A stretch of 50,053 nucleotides of DNA, from NCBI GenBank assembly GCA_016186905.1, contig JACPKS010000080.1, positions 1 through 50,053 of the forward strand. The letters run 5' to 3'. The stretch is from Deltaproteobacteria bacterium. GTDB taxonomy: Bacteria; Bdellovibrionota; UBA1018; UBA923. Each line of letters begins with the position of its first letter. Within the stretch, counting starts at the first letter, position 1. Shown here piece by piece: positions 6,957 through 14,915 of the stretch. Made by a program: the position numbers and the translations under genes. The notes under the pieces were generated by a model. That model was not told where the DNA came from. It made no database searches and saw only the letters and a program-made list of their open reading frames with translations.

Positions 6957-7178
6957 TCAGCCTCCTAGAAGCGCCTTTTGAGCCTCTTTGATCTGGTAGG
7001 GTTTGAGGTTCATTCGTCCAGCGATGACGATCAGGATTCTCTCCCCATTCGACCAGGTTTGATGGCTACCGCTTTGGCGCATCTGTCTCCATCCAAGTTT
7101 GCCGAGAAGAGTTACAAGTTCGGCGCCAGTCAACCGGCCAGACCGCAACTTCACAATCAACTTCGCGGTTCGGCTCAT
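6957..7178 (-). CDS. hicA: HicA-type mRNA interferase toxin
   Basis: A 73-residue HicA toxin. LTGAELVTLLGKLGWRQMRQ is followed by GSHQTW with the catalytic histidine, and a C-terminal helix (NLKPYQIKEAQKALL) ends the domain. No Shine-Dalgarno sequence precedes the ATG. The promoter -10 hexamer ends only 7 nt before it, which predicts a leaderless or nearly leaderless transcript. Adjacent hicB has a strong site of its own, so antitoxin could be favoured over toxin at the translational level (inference). Confidence 0.88.
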   Translation of the reverse strand: MSRTAKLIVKLRSGRLTGAELVTLLGKLGWRQMRQSGSHQTWSNGERILIVIAGRMNLKPYQIKEAQKALLGG

Positions 7179-7185
7179 CGAATAA

Positions 7186-7213
7186 ATGATATCACTTTAA
7201 TATCATATGTCAA
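7186..7213 (-). promoter_or_regulatory. hicA-2 promoter and overlapping palindromic operator
   Basis: On the minus strand TTGACA (7213-7208), a 16-nt spacer and TATCAT (7191-7186) form a strong sigma70 promoter. The inverted repeat ATGATAT-N7-ATATCAT (7186-7206) covers the spacer and the -10 box. It is the obvious operator for the ribbon-helix-helix HicB. The -10 ends 7 nt before the hicA ATG. Confidence 0.7.
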
Positions 7214-7298
7214 ACAGTGTGAAATCGTAAGTATATTACAGAAAGTACATCCGACCGGAATCCTGTTTCCCGATCACTGAAAACCGATGACCGGGCTT

Positions 7299-8309
7299 TT
7301 AAGCCAACCACCCGTTCTTCTTGTACCACTCCACCGTATTCGCGATGCCGTCGGCGAGGCTGTAGCGGGGGCGGAAAGCGATCTTGAGCTTGGCTGCTTC
7401 GTTGGAGCAGATCCAGAAATCCGGACGAAGCTCGCTGAGCTTATCCAGAGTCAACGGAAATTGTTTTCCGGTGATCGCACCGATCAATGTATAAAGCCCC
7501 GCGATGCCGGTCAGCGCGAACGACGGAACCTTCACGCGGAATGGTTTTTTTCCAAGCGCGCCCGCGATTTCGCGCAGGATCTGAGTCCATGTGTGAATGC
7601 CATCCCCCGCGAGGAAAAACACTTCCTTCGCGCCCTGTCCTTCGGCCAATCCCGCCTGCAGAATCCCCTGCACGAGATCTTCGACGTGGATCAGACTGTA
7701 GTGTTTTTCGCACGTCGCGTTCCGCGCCGGCAAAATCGGCATGATGCCGCTGTTGATGATCTTGAAGAATTCGAAAAGCCCGCGGTCGCGCGGGCCGTAG
7801 ACCGCCGGCGGCCGAATGACGGTGACCGGAAATTTTCCTTCGGCGCGCGAGAACACTTCGCGCTCGCCCGCGAGTTTGCTCTCGCCGTACGCGGAGATCG
7901 GAGCTTCCGCGTCGGTCTCAAGGCGCGCGGAAAGCGAAGCCGACGGGCCGCTGGCCGCCAAGCTGCTCACGTATACGAAACGCATCAATCCCGGATTCGC
8001 TTCGGCGCACGCGCGCGCGAGATTGGCCGAACCCTCGGCGTTGTGCTTGAAATAGATCTCCCGCTTGGGCGCCGCGATGACGCCGGCAAGGTGAAACACG
8101 TAATCGGCTCCGGCGACGCCTTTCTTTAGCGCTTCGAGATCGCCGAGATCCCCGCGCACTTCCTCGAACGCCGCGCCCTCAAGATTGCGGCGCGGACTCG
8201 TCGCGCGCAAAAGCGCCCGCACGCGCACGCCGCGCGCGTTCAACTGCCGAATCACTTCGCTGCCGATAAACCCGCTTCCACCCGTGACGAAAGCCACCTG
8301 TTCTTGCAT
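7299..8309 (-). CDS. NAD-dependent epimerase/dehydratase (extended SDR)
   Basis: A 336-residue extended short-chain dehydrogenase/reductase that probably acts on a nucleotide sugar or a related substrate in the cytoplasm. The Rossmann nucleotide-binding motif is near the N-terminus (VTGGSGFIGSEV), the serine region is YVSSLAA, and the catalytic Tyr-x-x-x-Lys is YGESK. The sequence resembles the NAD(P)-binding epimerase and dihydroflavonol-reductase-like branch, with no signature that fixes the substrate. The start at 8309 gives MQEQVAFVTGG, putting the Rossmann motif close to the N-terminus as is usual. An upstream alternative would add 10 residues. It is divergent to the next gene with only a few tens of bases between starts. 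Confidence 0.85.
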   Translation of the reverse strand: MQEQVAFVTGGSGFIGSEVIRQLNARGVRVRALLRATSPRRNLEGAAFEEVRGDLGDLEALKKGVAGADYVFHLAGVIAAPKREIYFKHNAEGSANLARACAEANPGLMRFVYVSSLAASGPSASLSARLETDAEAPISAYGESKLAGEREVFSRAEGKFPVTVIRPPAVYGPRDRGLFEFFKIINSGIMPILPARNATCEKHYSLIHVEDLVQGILQAGLAEGQGAKEVFFLAGDGIHTWTQILREIAGALGKKPFRVKVPSFALTGIAGLYTLIGAITGKQFPLTLDKLSELRPDFWICSNEAAKLKIAFRPRYSLADGIANTVEWYKKNGWLA

Positions 8310-8345
8310 GACTTTTTGATTTATGAGACACACCAGCAACTGTCA

Positions 8346-9197
8346 ATGCGCAAGCCAAAATTCAAAGCCAAAGCACGGTGGATGAAGGGCCTCGGCGGCA
8401 AGGCCATCTCCAAACCCCCGAAGCCCGTCAAAGCAACGGTGCTGAAAATCCTCGGCTGCGGCACCTCGACAGGAACCCCGGTTCTCTGCTGTGATTGCCG
8501 CGCCTGCCGGTCGCGCGACCCGAAAAACAAGCGCACACGCGCAAGTGTCGCTTTTCAAGTGGGAAACAAGGTCCTGCTGGTCGACACCTCGCCCGATCTC
8601 AGGCTTCAGGCCATGCGCGAGAAGGTTTTTTGGATCGACGCAGTCCTCTTTACCCATCCCCATGCCGACCACGTCCATGGCATCGACGAGCTGCGGTCGT
8701 TCAATTTTCTGATGCGAAAGAGCATCCCGTGTTTCGGCAACACATGGACGATCAAAGCGATTCGCCGAAAATTCGACTATATTTTCAAAACCACCCAGGA
8801 GGGCGGAGGGAAACCGGTCCTCGACCTCCATCGCATCGACGAACCCATGAAAATCGCGGGGGTTCAGGTCGTACCCCTTGAAGTCATTCATGGCAGCCTC
8901 AAGGTTCTGGGATACCGGATCAATAATATTGCATACATCACGGACTGTAGCTATATTCCCGCAAAGACTTTAGACAAGCTCAATGACCTCGACGTACTGG
9001 TGCTTGACTGCCTGCGCGAAACGCCGCATCCGACTCATTTCAACGTCGAGGGTTCGTTGGCCATAGCGAAAAGAATTGGCGCGCGCCGCACGATCCTGAC
9101 TCATCTGGCTCACGACATCGAGTACGGAAGACTTACGAAAATGCTTCCGAAAAACGTTTTTGTAGCCTACGACGGATTAACCGTACGGGCTCATTAA
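8346..9197 (+). CDS. Metallo-beta-lactamase-fold hydrolase (PhnP-like)
   Basis: A 283-residue metallo-beta-lactamase-fold enzyme close in layout to PhnP-type cyclic phosphodiesterases. It begins with the strand LGCGTSTGTPVLCCDCRAC. This Gly-rich start with clustered cysteines is typical of that subgroup and may bind a structural metal. It then has the metal-binding THPHADHVHG motif (HxHxDH), a later TDCSY segment and LTHLAHD near the C-terminus. The natural substrate is unknown. The start could be TTG 8304, ATG 8346 or ATG 8382; 8346 is the first ATG, and the conserved core starts well after all of them. Stop at 9195-9197 is followed by a hairpin and then the alanine dehydrogenase gene. Confidence 0.82.
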   Translation: MRKPKFKAKARWMKGLGGKAISKPPKPVKATVLKILGCGTSTGTPVLCCDCRACRSRDPKNKRTRASVAFQVGNKVLLVDTSPDLRLQAMREKVFWIDAVLFTHPHADHVHGIDELRSFNFLMRKSIPCFGNTWTIKAIRRKFDYIFKTTQEGGGKPVLDLHRIDEPMKIAGVQVVPLEVIHGSLKVLGYRINNIAYITDCSYIPAKTLDKLNDLDVLVLDCLRETPHPTHFNVEGSLAIAKRIGARRTILTHLAHDIEYGRLTKMLPKNVFVAYDGLTVRAH

Positions 9198-9202
9198 GAA
9201 CC

Positions 9203-9223
9203 GGCGCACACGGTATGTGCGCC
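9203..9223. other. Intercistronic hairpin between MBL hydrolase and ald
   Basis: GGCGCACA (9203-9210) and TGTGCGCC (9216-9223) form a perfect 8-bp stem with a 5-nt loop. There is no T run, so it is not a classical terminator. It lies just before the ald ribosome-binding site and could stabilise or attenuate the transcript. Confidence 0.6.
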
Positions 9224-9240
9224 AAACAAGGAGATCGATC

Positions 9241-10347
9241 ATGATCGTCGGCGTACCGAAGGAAATCAAAAACAACGAAAACCGCGTGGGACTCGTCCCC
9301 TCTGGCGTCAAGGCGCTCAAGCAGCACGGCCACACCGTGCTCGTGCAGACGGGCGCCGGGCACGGCATCGGCATCGAAGACCGGGATTACGTCAAGGCCG
9401 GCGCCGCGATCGTCGATACCGCCAAAGAAATTTACGCGAAATCCGAAATGATCGTGAAGGTGAAGGAACCTCTCCCCGAGGAATACAACCTCCTGCGCGA
9501 AAATCAGATCCTTTACACTTACCTGCATCTCGCGCCAGCCCCGCAGCTCACGAAAGCGCTGATGGAACGCAAGGTGATCGCGATCGCGTACGAAACGATT
9601 CAGCCCGAAGACGGCTCGCTTCCGCTGCTCACGCCGATGAGCGAAGTGGCCGGAAGAATGGCGACCCAGATCGGCGCGCACCTCCTTGAAAAAGCCAACG
9701 GCGGAAAAGGCGTGTTGCTCGGCGGCGTTCCCGGCGTTCCCCGCGCGCGCGTGGCGATTCTGGGCGGCGGTGTTTCCGGCATCAACGCGGCCAAGATCGC
9801 CATCGGAATGGGCGCGCAGGTTTCGATCCTCGACGTCAACTCCAAGCGGCTCGAATATCTTGATCATATCTTCGGCGGAACGGTTCAGACGCTGTTCTCG
9901 AACTCCGAGAACATCGAGAAATCGGTCACGGAATCCGACCTTTTGATCGGAGCCGTGCTCATCGCGGGCGCCAAAGCTCCGAAGCTCGTGAGCAAGGACC
10001 TCATCTCGCAGATGTCGCCCGGCTCGGCCGTGATCGACATCGCGATCGACCAGGGCGGCTGCATCGAGACGATCAAGCAGACCTCGCACGACAATCCGAC
10101 CTACACGGTCGACGGCGTGATCCATTACGCCGTTCCGAACATGCCGGGCGCCGTTGCGCGCACTTCGACGTACGCGCTCACCAACGTCACGCTGAAATAC
10201 GGCCTGATGCTCGCCGACCTCGGCTTCAAGGAAGCGGTCGCCAAAGACGGCGCGCTCTACAGGGGCGTGAACGTCTGCAACGGCAAGGTCGCGTATCTGC
10301 AGGTCGCCAAGGATCTTGGACTTCCCTACGAGCCCGTTCACATCTAG
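9241..10347 (+). CDS. ald: Alanine dehydrogenase
   Basis: A 368-residue NAD-dependent alanine dehydrogenase, which interconverts L-alanine with pyruvate plus ammonia. The length is usual for the family. The N-terminus MIVGVPKEIKNNENRVG is diagnostic, and the substrate-binding lysine and histidine regions (VKVKEPLPEEY, YLHLAP) follow. The NAD-binding Rossmann segment VAILGGGVSG starts near residue 170. The C-terminal YAVPNMPGAVARTST motif is also typical. The start at 9241 is preceded by AAGGAG at a good distance. The gene probably feeds alanine nitrogen and carbon into central metabolism, or supports peptidoglycan alanine balance. The neighbours give no special clue. Confidence 0.95.
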   Translation: MIVGVPKEIKNNENRVGLVPSGVKALKQHGHTVLVQTGAGHGIGIEDRDYVKAGAAIVDTAKEIYAKSEMIVKVKEPLPEEYNLLRENQILYTYLHLAPAPQLTKALMERKVIAIAYETIQPEDGSLPLLTPMSEVAGRMATQIGAHLLEKANGGKGVLLGGVPGVPRARVAILGGGVSGINAAKIAIGMGAQVSILDVNSKRLEYLDHIFGGTVQTLFSNSENIEKSVTESDLLIGAVLIAGAKAPKLVSKDLISQMSPGSAVIDIAIDQGGCIETIKQTSHDNPTYTVDGVIHYAVPNMPGAVARTSTYALTNVTLKYGLMLADLGFKEAVAKDGALYRGVNVCNGKVAYLQVAKDLGLPYEPVHI

Positions 10348-10357
10348 AATGTAGGGA

Positions 10358-10921
10358 ATGGCGGACGAGGAAAAACCGGCTGAGGCCGAAGGCGAAGAGG
10401 GCGAAGGCGCTGCCGCGCCCGCAAGGCGCAGGATCCAGATCAATCCGCGGATCATTCTGCCGATCCTGAACACGGTTCTGGTTTTAACCGCAGCGGGAAC
10501 GTTCGCCTACACGAAGCTCCTCTACAAAAAGCCCGTCATCAGCGAATACGACGAGCTCGCAAAGCAGAAAGAGGCGCTGAAAAAACCGGAAAAGCCGGTC
10601 GAAAAGCCGCTCGTGAACTTCGAGCAGATGACGATCAACGTCGCGCCGACCTCGGGAAAAGCGCATTTCGCGACGATCAAGCTCTCGATCGAGGCGCGCG
10701 ACGCCGACGCCTCGAAAGCGGCCGCGCAGCTCAAAGACGCCATGACCGACAGGCTGATCGCAAGCCTCGCCAGAAAACAGCTCTCGGAGCTCAACACGAT
10801 TCAGGGAAAACTTCTGCTTAAAGCCGAGCTTTTGCGCGAATTCAACGGCGTTCTTAACGCCAGCGCGCGGATCGGCGCCGGAATCACCGACGTCTACTTC
10901 TCCACGTTTATCCTGCAGTGA
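10358..10921 (+). CDS. fliL: FliL-family flagellar basal-body protein
   Basis: A 187-residue inner-membrane protein of the FliL family, which surrounds the flagellar stator and tunes torque. It has an acidic, Glu/Ala-rich N-terminal tail, one transmembrane segment (about residues 34-54: IILPILNTVLVLTAAGTFAY) and a periplasmic stomatin-like domain. That domain contains LVNFEQMTINVAP and FATIKLSIEARD, and ends in DVYFSTFILQ. No other flagellar gene is in the window, so it stands apart from the usual fliL-fliM-fliN cluster and may be a paralogue. It follows ald by 10 nt with TAGGGA just before the ATG, and ends 3 nt from the convergent outer-membrane gene. Confidence 0.8.
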   Translation: MADEEKPAEAEGEEGEGAAAPARRRIQINPRIILPILNTVLVLTAAGTFAYTKLLYKKPVISEYDELAKQKEALKKPEKPVEKPLVNFEQMTINVAPTSGKAHFATIKLSIEARDADASKAAAQLKDAMTDRLIASLARKQLSELNTIQGKLLLKAELLREFNGVLNASARIGAGITDVYFSTFILQ

Positions 10922-10924
10922 GGC

Positions 10925-12514
10925 TTAAAACGTGATGCCGGCGCGAACTTGCGAGGCAAACATCATGCTCATGTCGAACTGCCTGAGCGCGTTGTTGTTG
11001 CTGAACGCGTAATAATCGCCGGGGAACCACATGCCCAAGTCCCATGCGAGCAGAAAGTTCTCGTCCCACTTAAACGAGATCCCGAAATCGAACTCCTTGC
11101 CGAGAAACTTCGACTGATTGCCGATCGCGTTGTAGAAGCGGCGCTGATTGTAGTTGAAGAAGTTCTTGCCCGCGCTCGCCGTCTCGTTGGCATAACCTAG
11201 GATGATCCCGCCCTTGAGCGTCCACTTGTCGAACTTCATCTGCGGAAGAAACGCGGCGTAGTTCGCGTTCACGATGGGCGAGTCGTAGGGCGACCGCAAC
11301 AAGGCGTCGGCGATCGTATCCGGATTGTTGTTGGAAAGGCCATAAAGATTGTAGTGGAACATGATGAGCCCAAGACCGTAATCCTTGTTCAGGTAAACGG
11401 CTCGAAACGTCGTGTCGCCGGCCGGAAGCGTGCTTACGACCTGGCCCGGAGTCTGCCCCGCCGAGGCCGAGCTTGCGGGCTGCCCGGGCACGTGGCCGAA
11501 TTTCAGACCGAGATCCCAGAGATCAGACGTATAGTTGGCTTCAAGAATCAGGGCATAAGACTTGTATTCGAATTCCTTGGCGCCGTCGATCGCGCCGAGG
11601 CTTCCGCTGAAGAGCGGCAGCTCGCCGCCCAGCGAATAGCGACCCATTCGTTTTTTCGCGTAAAAATCGTAAATGTTGTAGGAAATGCGCTGCGAACCCA
11701 TGTTCGCGCCTCCCGCCGCGAGATTATTGTACCGCACGGTCCGCTGCGCGATGTTGCCCGCGCGGTGGGTCCACATCAGGCCGAACTCGAAGTCTTCCTC
11801 CGAGTTGTCGTATTTCGCCGCGAGGTTGACGTCGGTCACGTCATCGTCGCCTTGAACGGTATTGCCGGCGGCATCCTGCGCGCCCGCGACGTTGTCGCCG
11901 ACGGCGACCTTGGTGAGCGAAGGCATGAGCCAGAAATTTCCGAACTTGCTCGTGATGCGCACCATGTCTCCGGTGCTCTGGTAGCGGTCAAAGAGATTGT
12001 CGCCGGAGTTCCAGATCGCGCCGAGGCCCCAGTGAATCGGCGCACGGCCGAACTCGACCGTTCCGAAATCGGTGATGAGGTTCGCCCAAAAACGCTGCGC
12101 CGTGATCGCGGCACCCTCTTTCTGCGAGCCAGTGAAGTTCAGGCTCTCATCGGTAGTTCGCGGATAGCCGCGGCCGAAAAAGCCGGAGATCGGGCTTCCT
12201 ACGTGGAACTCGGTCTTGATGTTGATGCTGTCGTTGACGACGACCTTGGGCTTCAGGCGCAGAAACGAAGTGTACCAGACCACGTTACGGGAGCCGGCGC
12301 CCGGGACGTAAGGACCGCCGCCGTTCACGAGCTCGGGATCGTTGTCGTAAGCCGGTCGCGAACGATCGAGCTGGTAATTGTTCAGCCAATGATTGTCGAA
12401 CCAGAACTGGCCGCTCCAGTCGAGCTGGATCGCGCGCGCGTTGCCGGCGACGAACAGCAAGGCCGATAACGCGGCGACACGGCGGATGATTCGATGCAAG
12501 GATGATTTGGTCAT
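10925..12514 (-). CDS. Outer-membrane beta-barrel protein
   Basis: A 529-residue outer-membrane barrel. It has a classical signal peptide (LHRIIRRVAALSALLFVAGNARA, cleaved after ARA). A long series of amphipathic strands with aromatic girdles and Asn/Gly/Asp-rich loops follows. The C-terminus is VRAGITF, ending in Phe as required for recognition by the Bam complex. I cannot assign substrate or family name; it could be a porin or an alginate-export-like channel. The start at 12514 has GGGAG 4 nt upstream; the frame extends upstream but without a better site. It is monocistronic, convergent with fliL and divergent from the PBP gene. Confidence 0.78.
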   Translation of the reverse strand: MTKSSLHRIIRRVAALSALLFVAGNARAIQLDWSGQFWFDNHWLNNYQLDRSRPAYDNDPELVNGGGPYVPGAGSRNVVWYTSFLRLKPKVVVNDSINIKTEFHVGSPISGFFGRGYPRTTDESLNFTGSQKEGAAITAQRFWANLITDFGTVEFGRAPIHWGLGAIWNSGDNLFDRYQSTGDMVRITSKFGNFWLMPSLTKVAVGDNVAGAQDAAGNTVQGDDDVTDVNLAAKYDNSEEDFEFGLMWTHRAGNIAQRTVRYNNLAAGGANMGSQRISYNIYDFYAKKRMGRYSLGGELPLFSGSLGAIDGAKEFEYKSYALILEANYTSDLWDLGLKFGHVPGQPASSASAGQTPGQVVSTLPAGDTTFRAVYLNKDYGLGLIMFHYNLYGLSNNNPDTIADALLRSPYDSPIVNANYAAFLPQMKFDKWTLKGGIILGYANETASAGKNFFNYNQRRFYNAIGNQSKFLGKEFDFGISFKWDENFLLAWDLGMWFPGDYYAFSNNNALRQFDMSMMFASQVRAGITF

Positions 12515-12580
12515 GTTGCTCCCAGAGTATGATTGCCAGAACCGGAAAATCAAGTTTAACTATTCAAAAATACTTCTCAA

Positions 12581-14887
12581 ATGCCCAGATGGACACGCCG
12601 CCATAAACGATTACTCAAAAGGGTCGGCATCGTCGCGGCCATTGCGACGATCGTCTTCCTCCTTTACTGCACAAAGCTCTTTCGGGACATCACCGTCTTG
12701 ATGTCGCAGACCCCCGAAACGCGTCCATCGGTGATCTACTCCGATCTCTTTACGCTCAAGACCGGCGCGCTTTACGCGGATACTTTCTTAACGGAGCGGC
12801 TCGCCGACCTCAAAATCGCGGTCAGCGACACTGAAGTGGGCGTGCGCTGGAAAAACCTCCAGCCTGAATATCCCGAGGCCGTCCTTCCCGCCGACTCCCC
12901 GCTTCGCCTGCCCGCGAACGCGATCGTTTCGGTGGTGCTCAAGGATGAACGCGTAGATTCCATTTTCGTGGATGGGCAACCGCGCGACGCGATCGCGCTC
13001 GAGCCGACCCCGATCGCGCGGCTCGCGGGAGCGGAAACCGCCATCCGCGACTACCAGCCGATCGACGCGATACCCACCCGGCTCGTCCAGGCGATCATCG
13101 CGATCGAGGACCAGCGCTTTCTCGAACACCATGGGTTCGATCCCAGAAGCGTGGCGCGCGCGATATGGGTGAACCTCAAGAGCCAATCGCTCGCGCAGGG
13201 CGGAAGCACGCTGACCCAGCAGCTCGTGAAGAACCTTCTCTCGACCCGGCAGAAAACCATGTGGAGAAAGCTCAAGGAGCTCGTGCTCGCGCTCCTGATC
13301 GAAGTCCGGTACTCGAAGGAGCAGATCCTCGAAAAATACCTCAACGAAATCTACTTCGGGCAGATCGGCGCGCTCGAAGTGCACGGAGTGGCCGAGGCCG
13401 CGCGCTATTTCTTCAACAAGCCGCTTGAGCGCCTCACCAACGCCGAGATGGCGCTCATCGCGGGAGTGATTCGCGGGCCCGCGCACTATTCTCCGTACAA
13501 GAACCGCGCGCGCTCCCTTGATCGCAAAGATACGGTGCTCAGAAAAATGTCGGAGCTCGGGCTGATTTCCAAACGCGAGCTCAAAGCGGCGCTCGCCGAA
13601 ACGCTCGTTTTCGCCCCGCCGCTCGCGGGCGTGAACAAGGCGCCGTACTTCGTGGATTACGTGAAGGCGCAGATCCTAGACGAACTTGGCGGCGGAATCT
13701 CGGCCGGCGACCTCAGCAACGCGGGCCTTCGCGTCTACACCACGCTCGATCTGCCGCTCCAGCGACGCGCGGATACGGCCGTGGAAAAAACCGTCACCGA
13801 GCTCGAGGCGCGCTACAAGGTCGCGCGGCCGCTGCGCCTTGAAGGGCTTCTCGTGGCCGCCGACCCGCCGACCGGATTCGTGCGCGCGCTGGTCGGTGGG
13901 CGCTCTTACGGCGAGACGACGTTCAACCGGGTTCTCAATATGAAACGCCACGTGGGGAGCGCGTTCAAGCCGTTCGCGTACCTCGCGGCGTTTCTGAAAG
14001 GCGCCGACAGCCGCGGACAGCCGTATTCGCAAGCCTACATGGTCGACGACGAGCCTTGGGCGCACGAGTACGACGGCAAGAAATGGAGCCCGAAAAATTA
14101 CGAAAAGGCCTACCGCGGCCACATCACGCTGCGCGAGGCGTTCGCGAACTCCATCAACATCCCGATGGCGCGAATCGCGATGGACGTGGGCGTGCCCTCG
14201 ATCGCCGATCTCGCGCGCAAGCTCGGGATCGCTTCTCCGATGCTTTCCGTGCCTTCGCTCACGCTGGGCGCGGTCGACCTTTCGGCCGTCGAGCTCCTTC
14301 AGGCTTACACGGTTTTCGCCAATCGCGGCGAGCGCGTCGATCTCACGACCGTACGAGCCGTGATCGACGCCTCCGGCAAGACGCTCGCGCGATTTCAGCC
14401 ACAGCCCGCTTCGGTCGTCGAAGCGAAGCACATCGACGTGCTCAATGATCTTCTCAGGGCTGTCACCCGCGAGGGTACGGCGAAGATCATGCCTGGGCTT
14501 GGCTACGCGAAAGCGGCTTACGGAAAAACCGGCACCACGAATTTTTACCGCGACTCGTGGTTCGCGGGGTTTTCCCAGGGACTGGCCGCCGTAACCTGGG
14601 CCGGGTTTGACGAGCTCAAAGTTCCCGACGAAGACGACGAAAAAGCGATCCGCAAGTTCAAACCGCCGGCCCAGCTAACCGGCGCGTCGGCCGCCCTTCC
14701 CATGTGGGCGCGGTTTTTTCGCGACGCCCGTCCCTCGAAGCACCAGCTTGAGGATCTGAGCGCCGATCCCTCGCTCGAAAAAGAACGCATCGATCGCCAC
14801 GGCGGCTGCCGCGCCACAGCCGCGACTCCTCCGGAATCGACTTTTGAAGCGCTGTTTCTGCCGGGAACCGTTCCTTCTTGTCCGTAG
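12581..14887 (+). CDS. Class A penicillin-binding protein (PBP1 type)
   Basis: A 768-residue bifunctional peptidoglycan synthase. An N-terminal cytoplasmic basic tail (RWTRRHKRLLKR) and one transmembrane segment anchor it. The glycosyltransferase GT51 domain follows, with IAIEDQRFLEHHGFD carrying the catalytic glutamate, then GGSTLTQQLVKNLL and RKLKELVLALLIE. The transpeptidase domain has the SxxK motif at SAFK (Ser460), SxN at SIN, and KTGTT. The spacing and the N-terminal UB2H-like segment suggest PBP1b rather than PBP1a. The tail after residue 720 is short and unremarkable. No strong ribosome-binding site precedes the ATG; the sequence there is AT-rich. It builds and cross-links the cell wall in the periplasm. 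Confidence 0.93.
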   Translation: MPRWTRRHKRLLKRVGIVAAIATIVFLLYCTKLFRDITVLMSQTPETRPSVIYSDLFTLKTGALYADTFLTERLADLKIAVSDTEVGVRWKNLQPEYPEAVLPADSPLRLPANAIVSVVLKDERVDSIFVDGQPRDAIALEPTPIARLAGAETAIRDYQPIDAIPTRLVQAIIAIEDQRFLEHHGFDPRSVARAIWVNLKSQSLAQGGSTLTQQLVKNLLSTRQKTMWRKLKELVLALLIEVRYSKEQILEKYLNEIYFGQIGALEVHGVAEAARYFFNKPLERLTNAEMALIAGVIRGPAHYSPYKNRARSLDRKDTVLRKMSELGLISKRELKAALAETLVFAPPLAGVNKAPYFVDYVKAQILDELGGGISAGDLSNAGLRVYTTLDLPLQRRADTAVEKTVTELEARYKVARPLRLEGLLVAADPPTGFVRALVGGRSYGETTFNRVLNMKRHVGSAFKPFAYLAAFLKGADSRGQPYSQAYMVDDEPWAHEYDGKKWSPKNYEKAYRGHITLREAFANSINIPMARIAMDVGVPSIADLARKLGIASPMLSVPSLTLGAVDLSAVELLQAYTVFANRGERVDLTTVRAVIDASGKTLARFQPQPASVVEAKHIDVLNDLLRAVTREGTAKIMPGLGYAKAAYGKTGTTNFYRDSWFAGFSQGLAAVTWAGFDELKVPDEDDEKAIRKFKPPAQLTGASAALPMWARFFRDARPSKHQLEDLSADPSLEKERIDRHGGCRATAATPPESTFEALFLPGTVPSCP

Positions 14888-14915
14888 CGTATGCATCTTT
14901 TAGAGTGAGCTCACG

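Noticed and set aside
9203..9223. Hairpin before ald considered as a terminator.
   Set aside because: It has no T run on either strand and the next gene's ribosome-binding site follows at once, so it is listed only as an intercistronic hairpin.
9133..10473. Minus-strand frame of 446 codons opposite alanine dehydrogenase.
   Set aside because: Alanine dehydrogenase is unmistakable on the plus strand with a good ribosome-binding site; the antisense frame has shadow composition.
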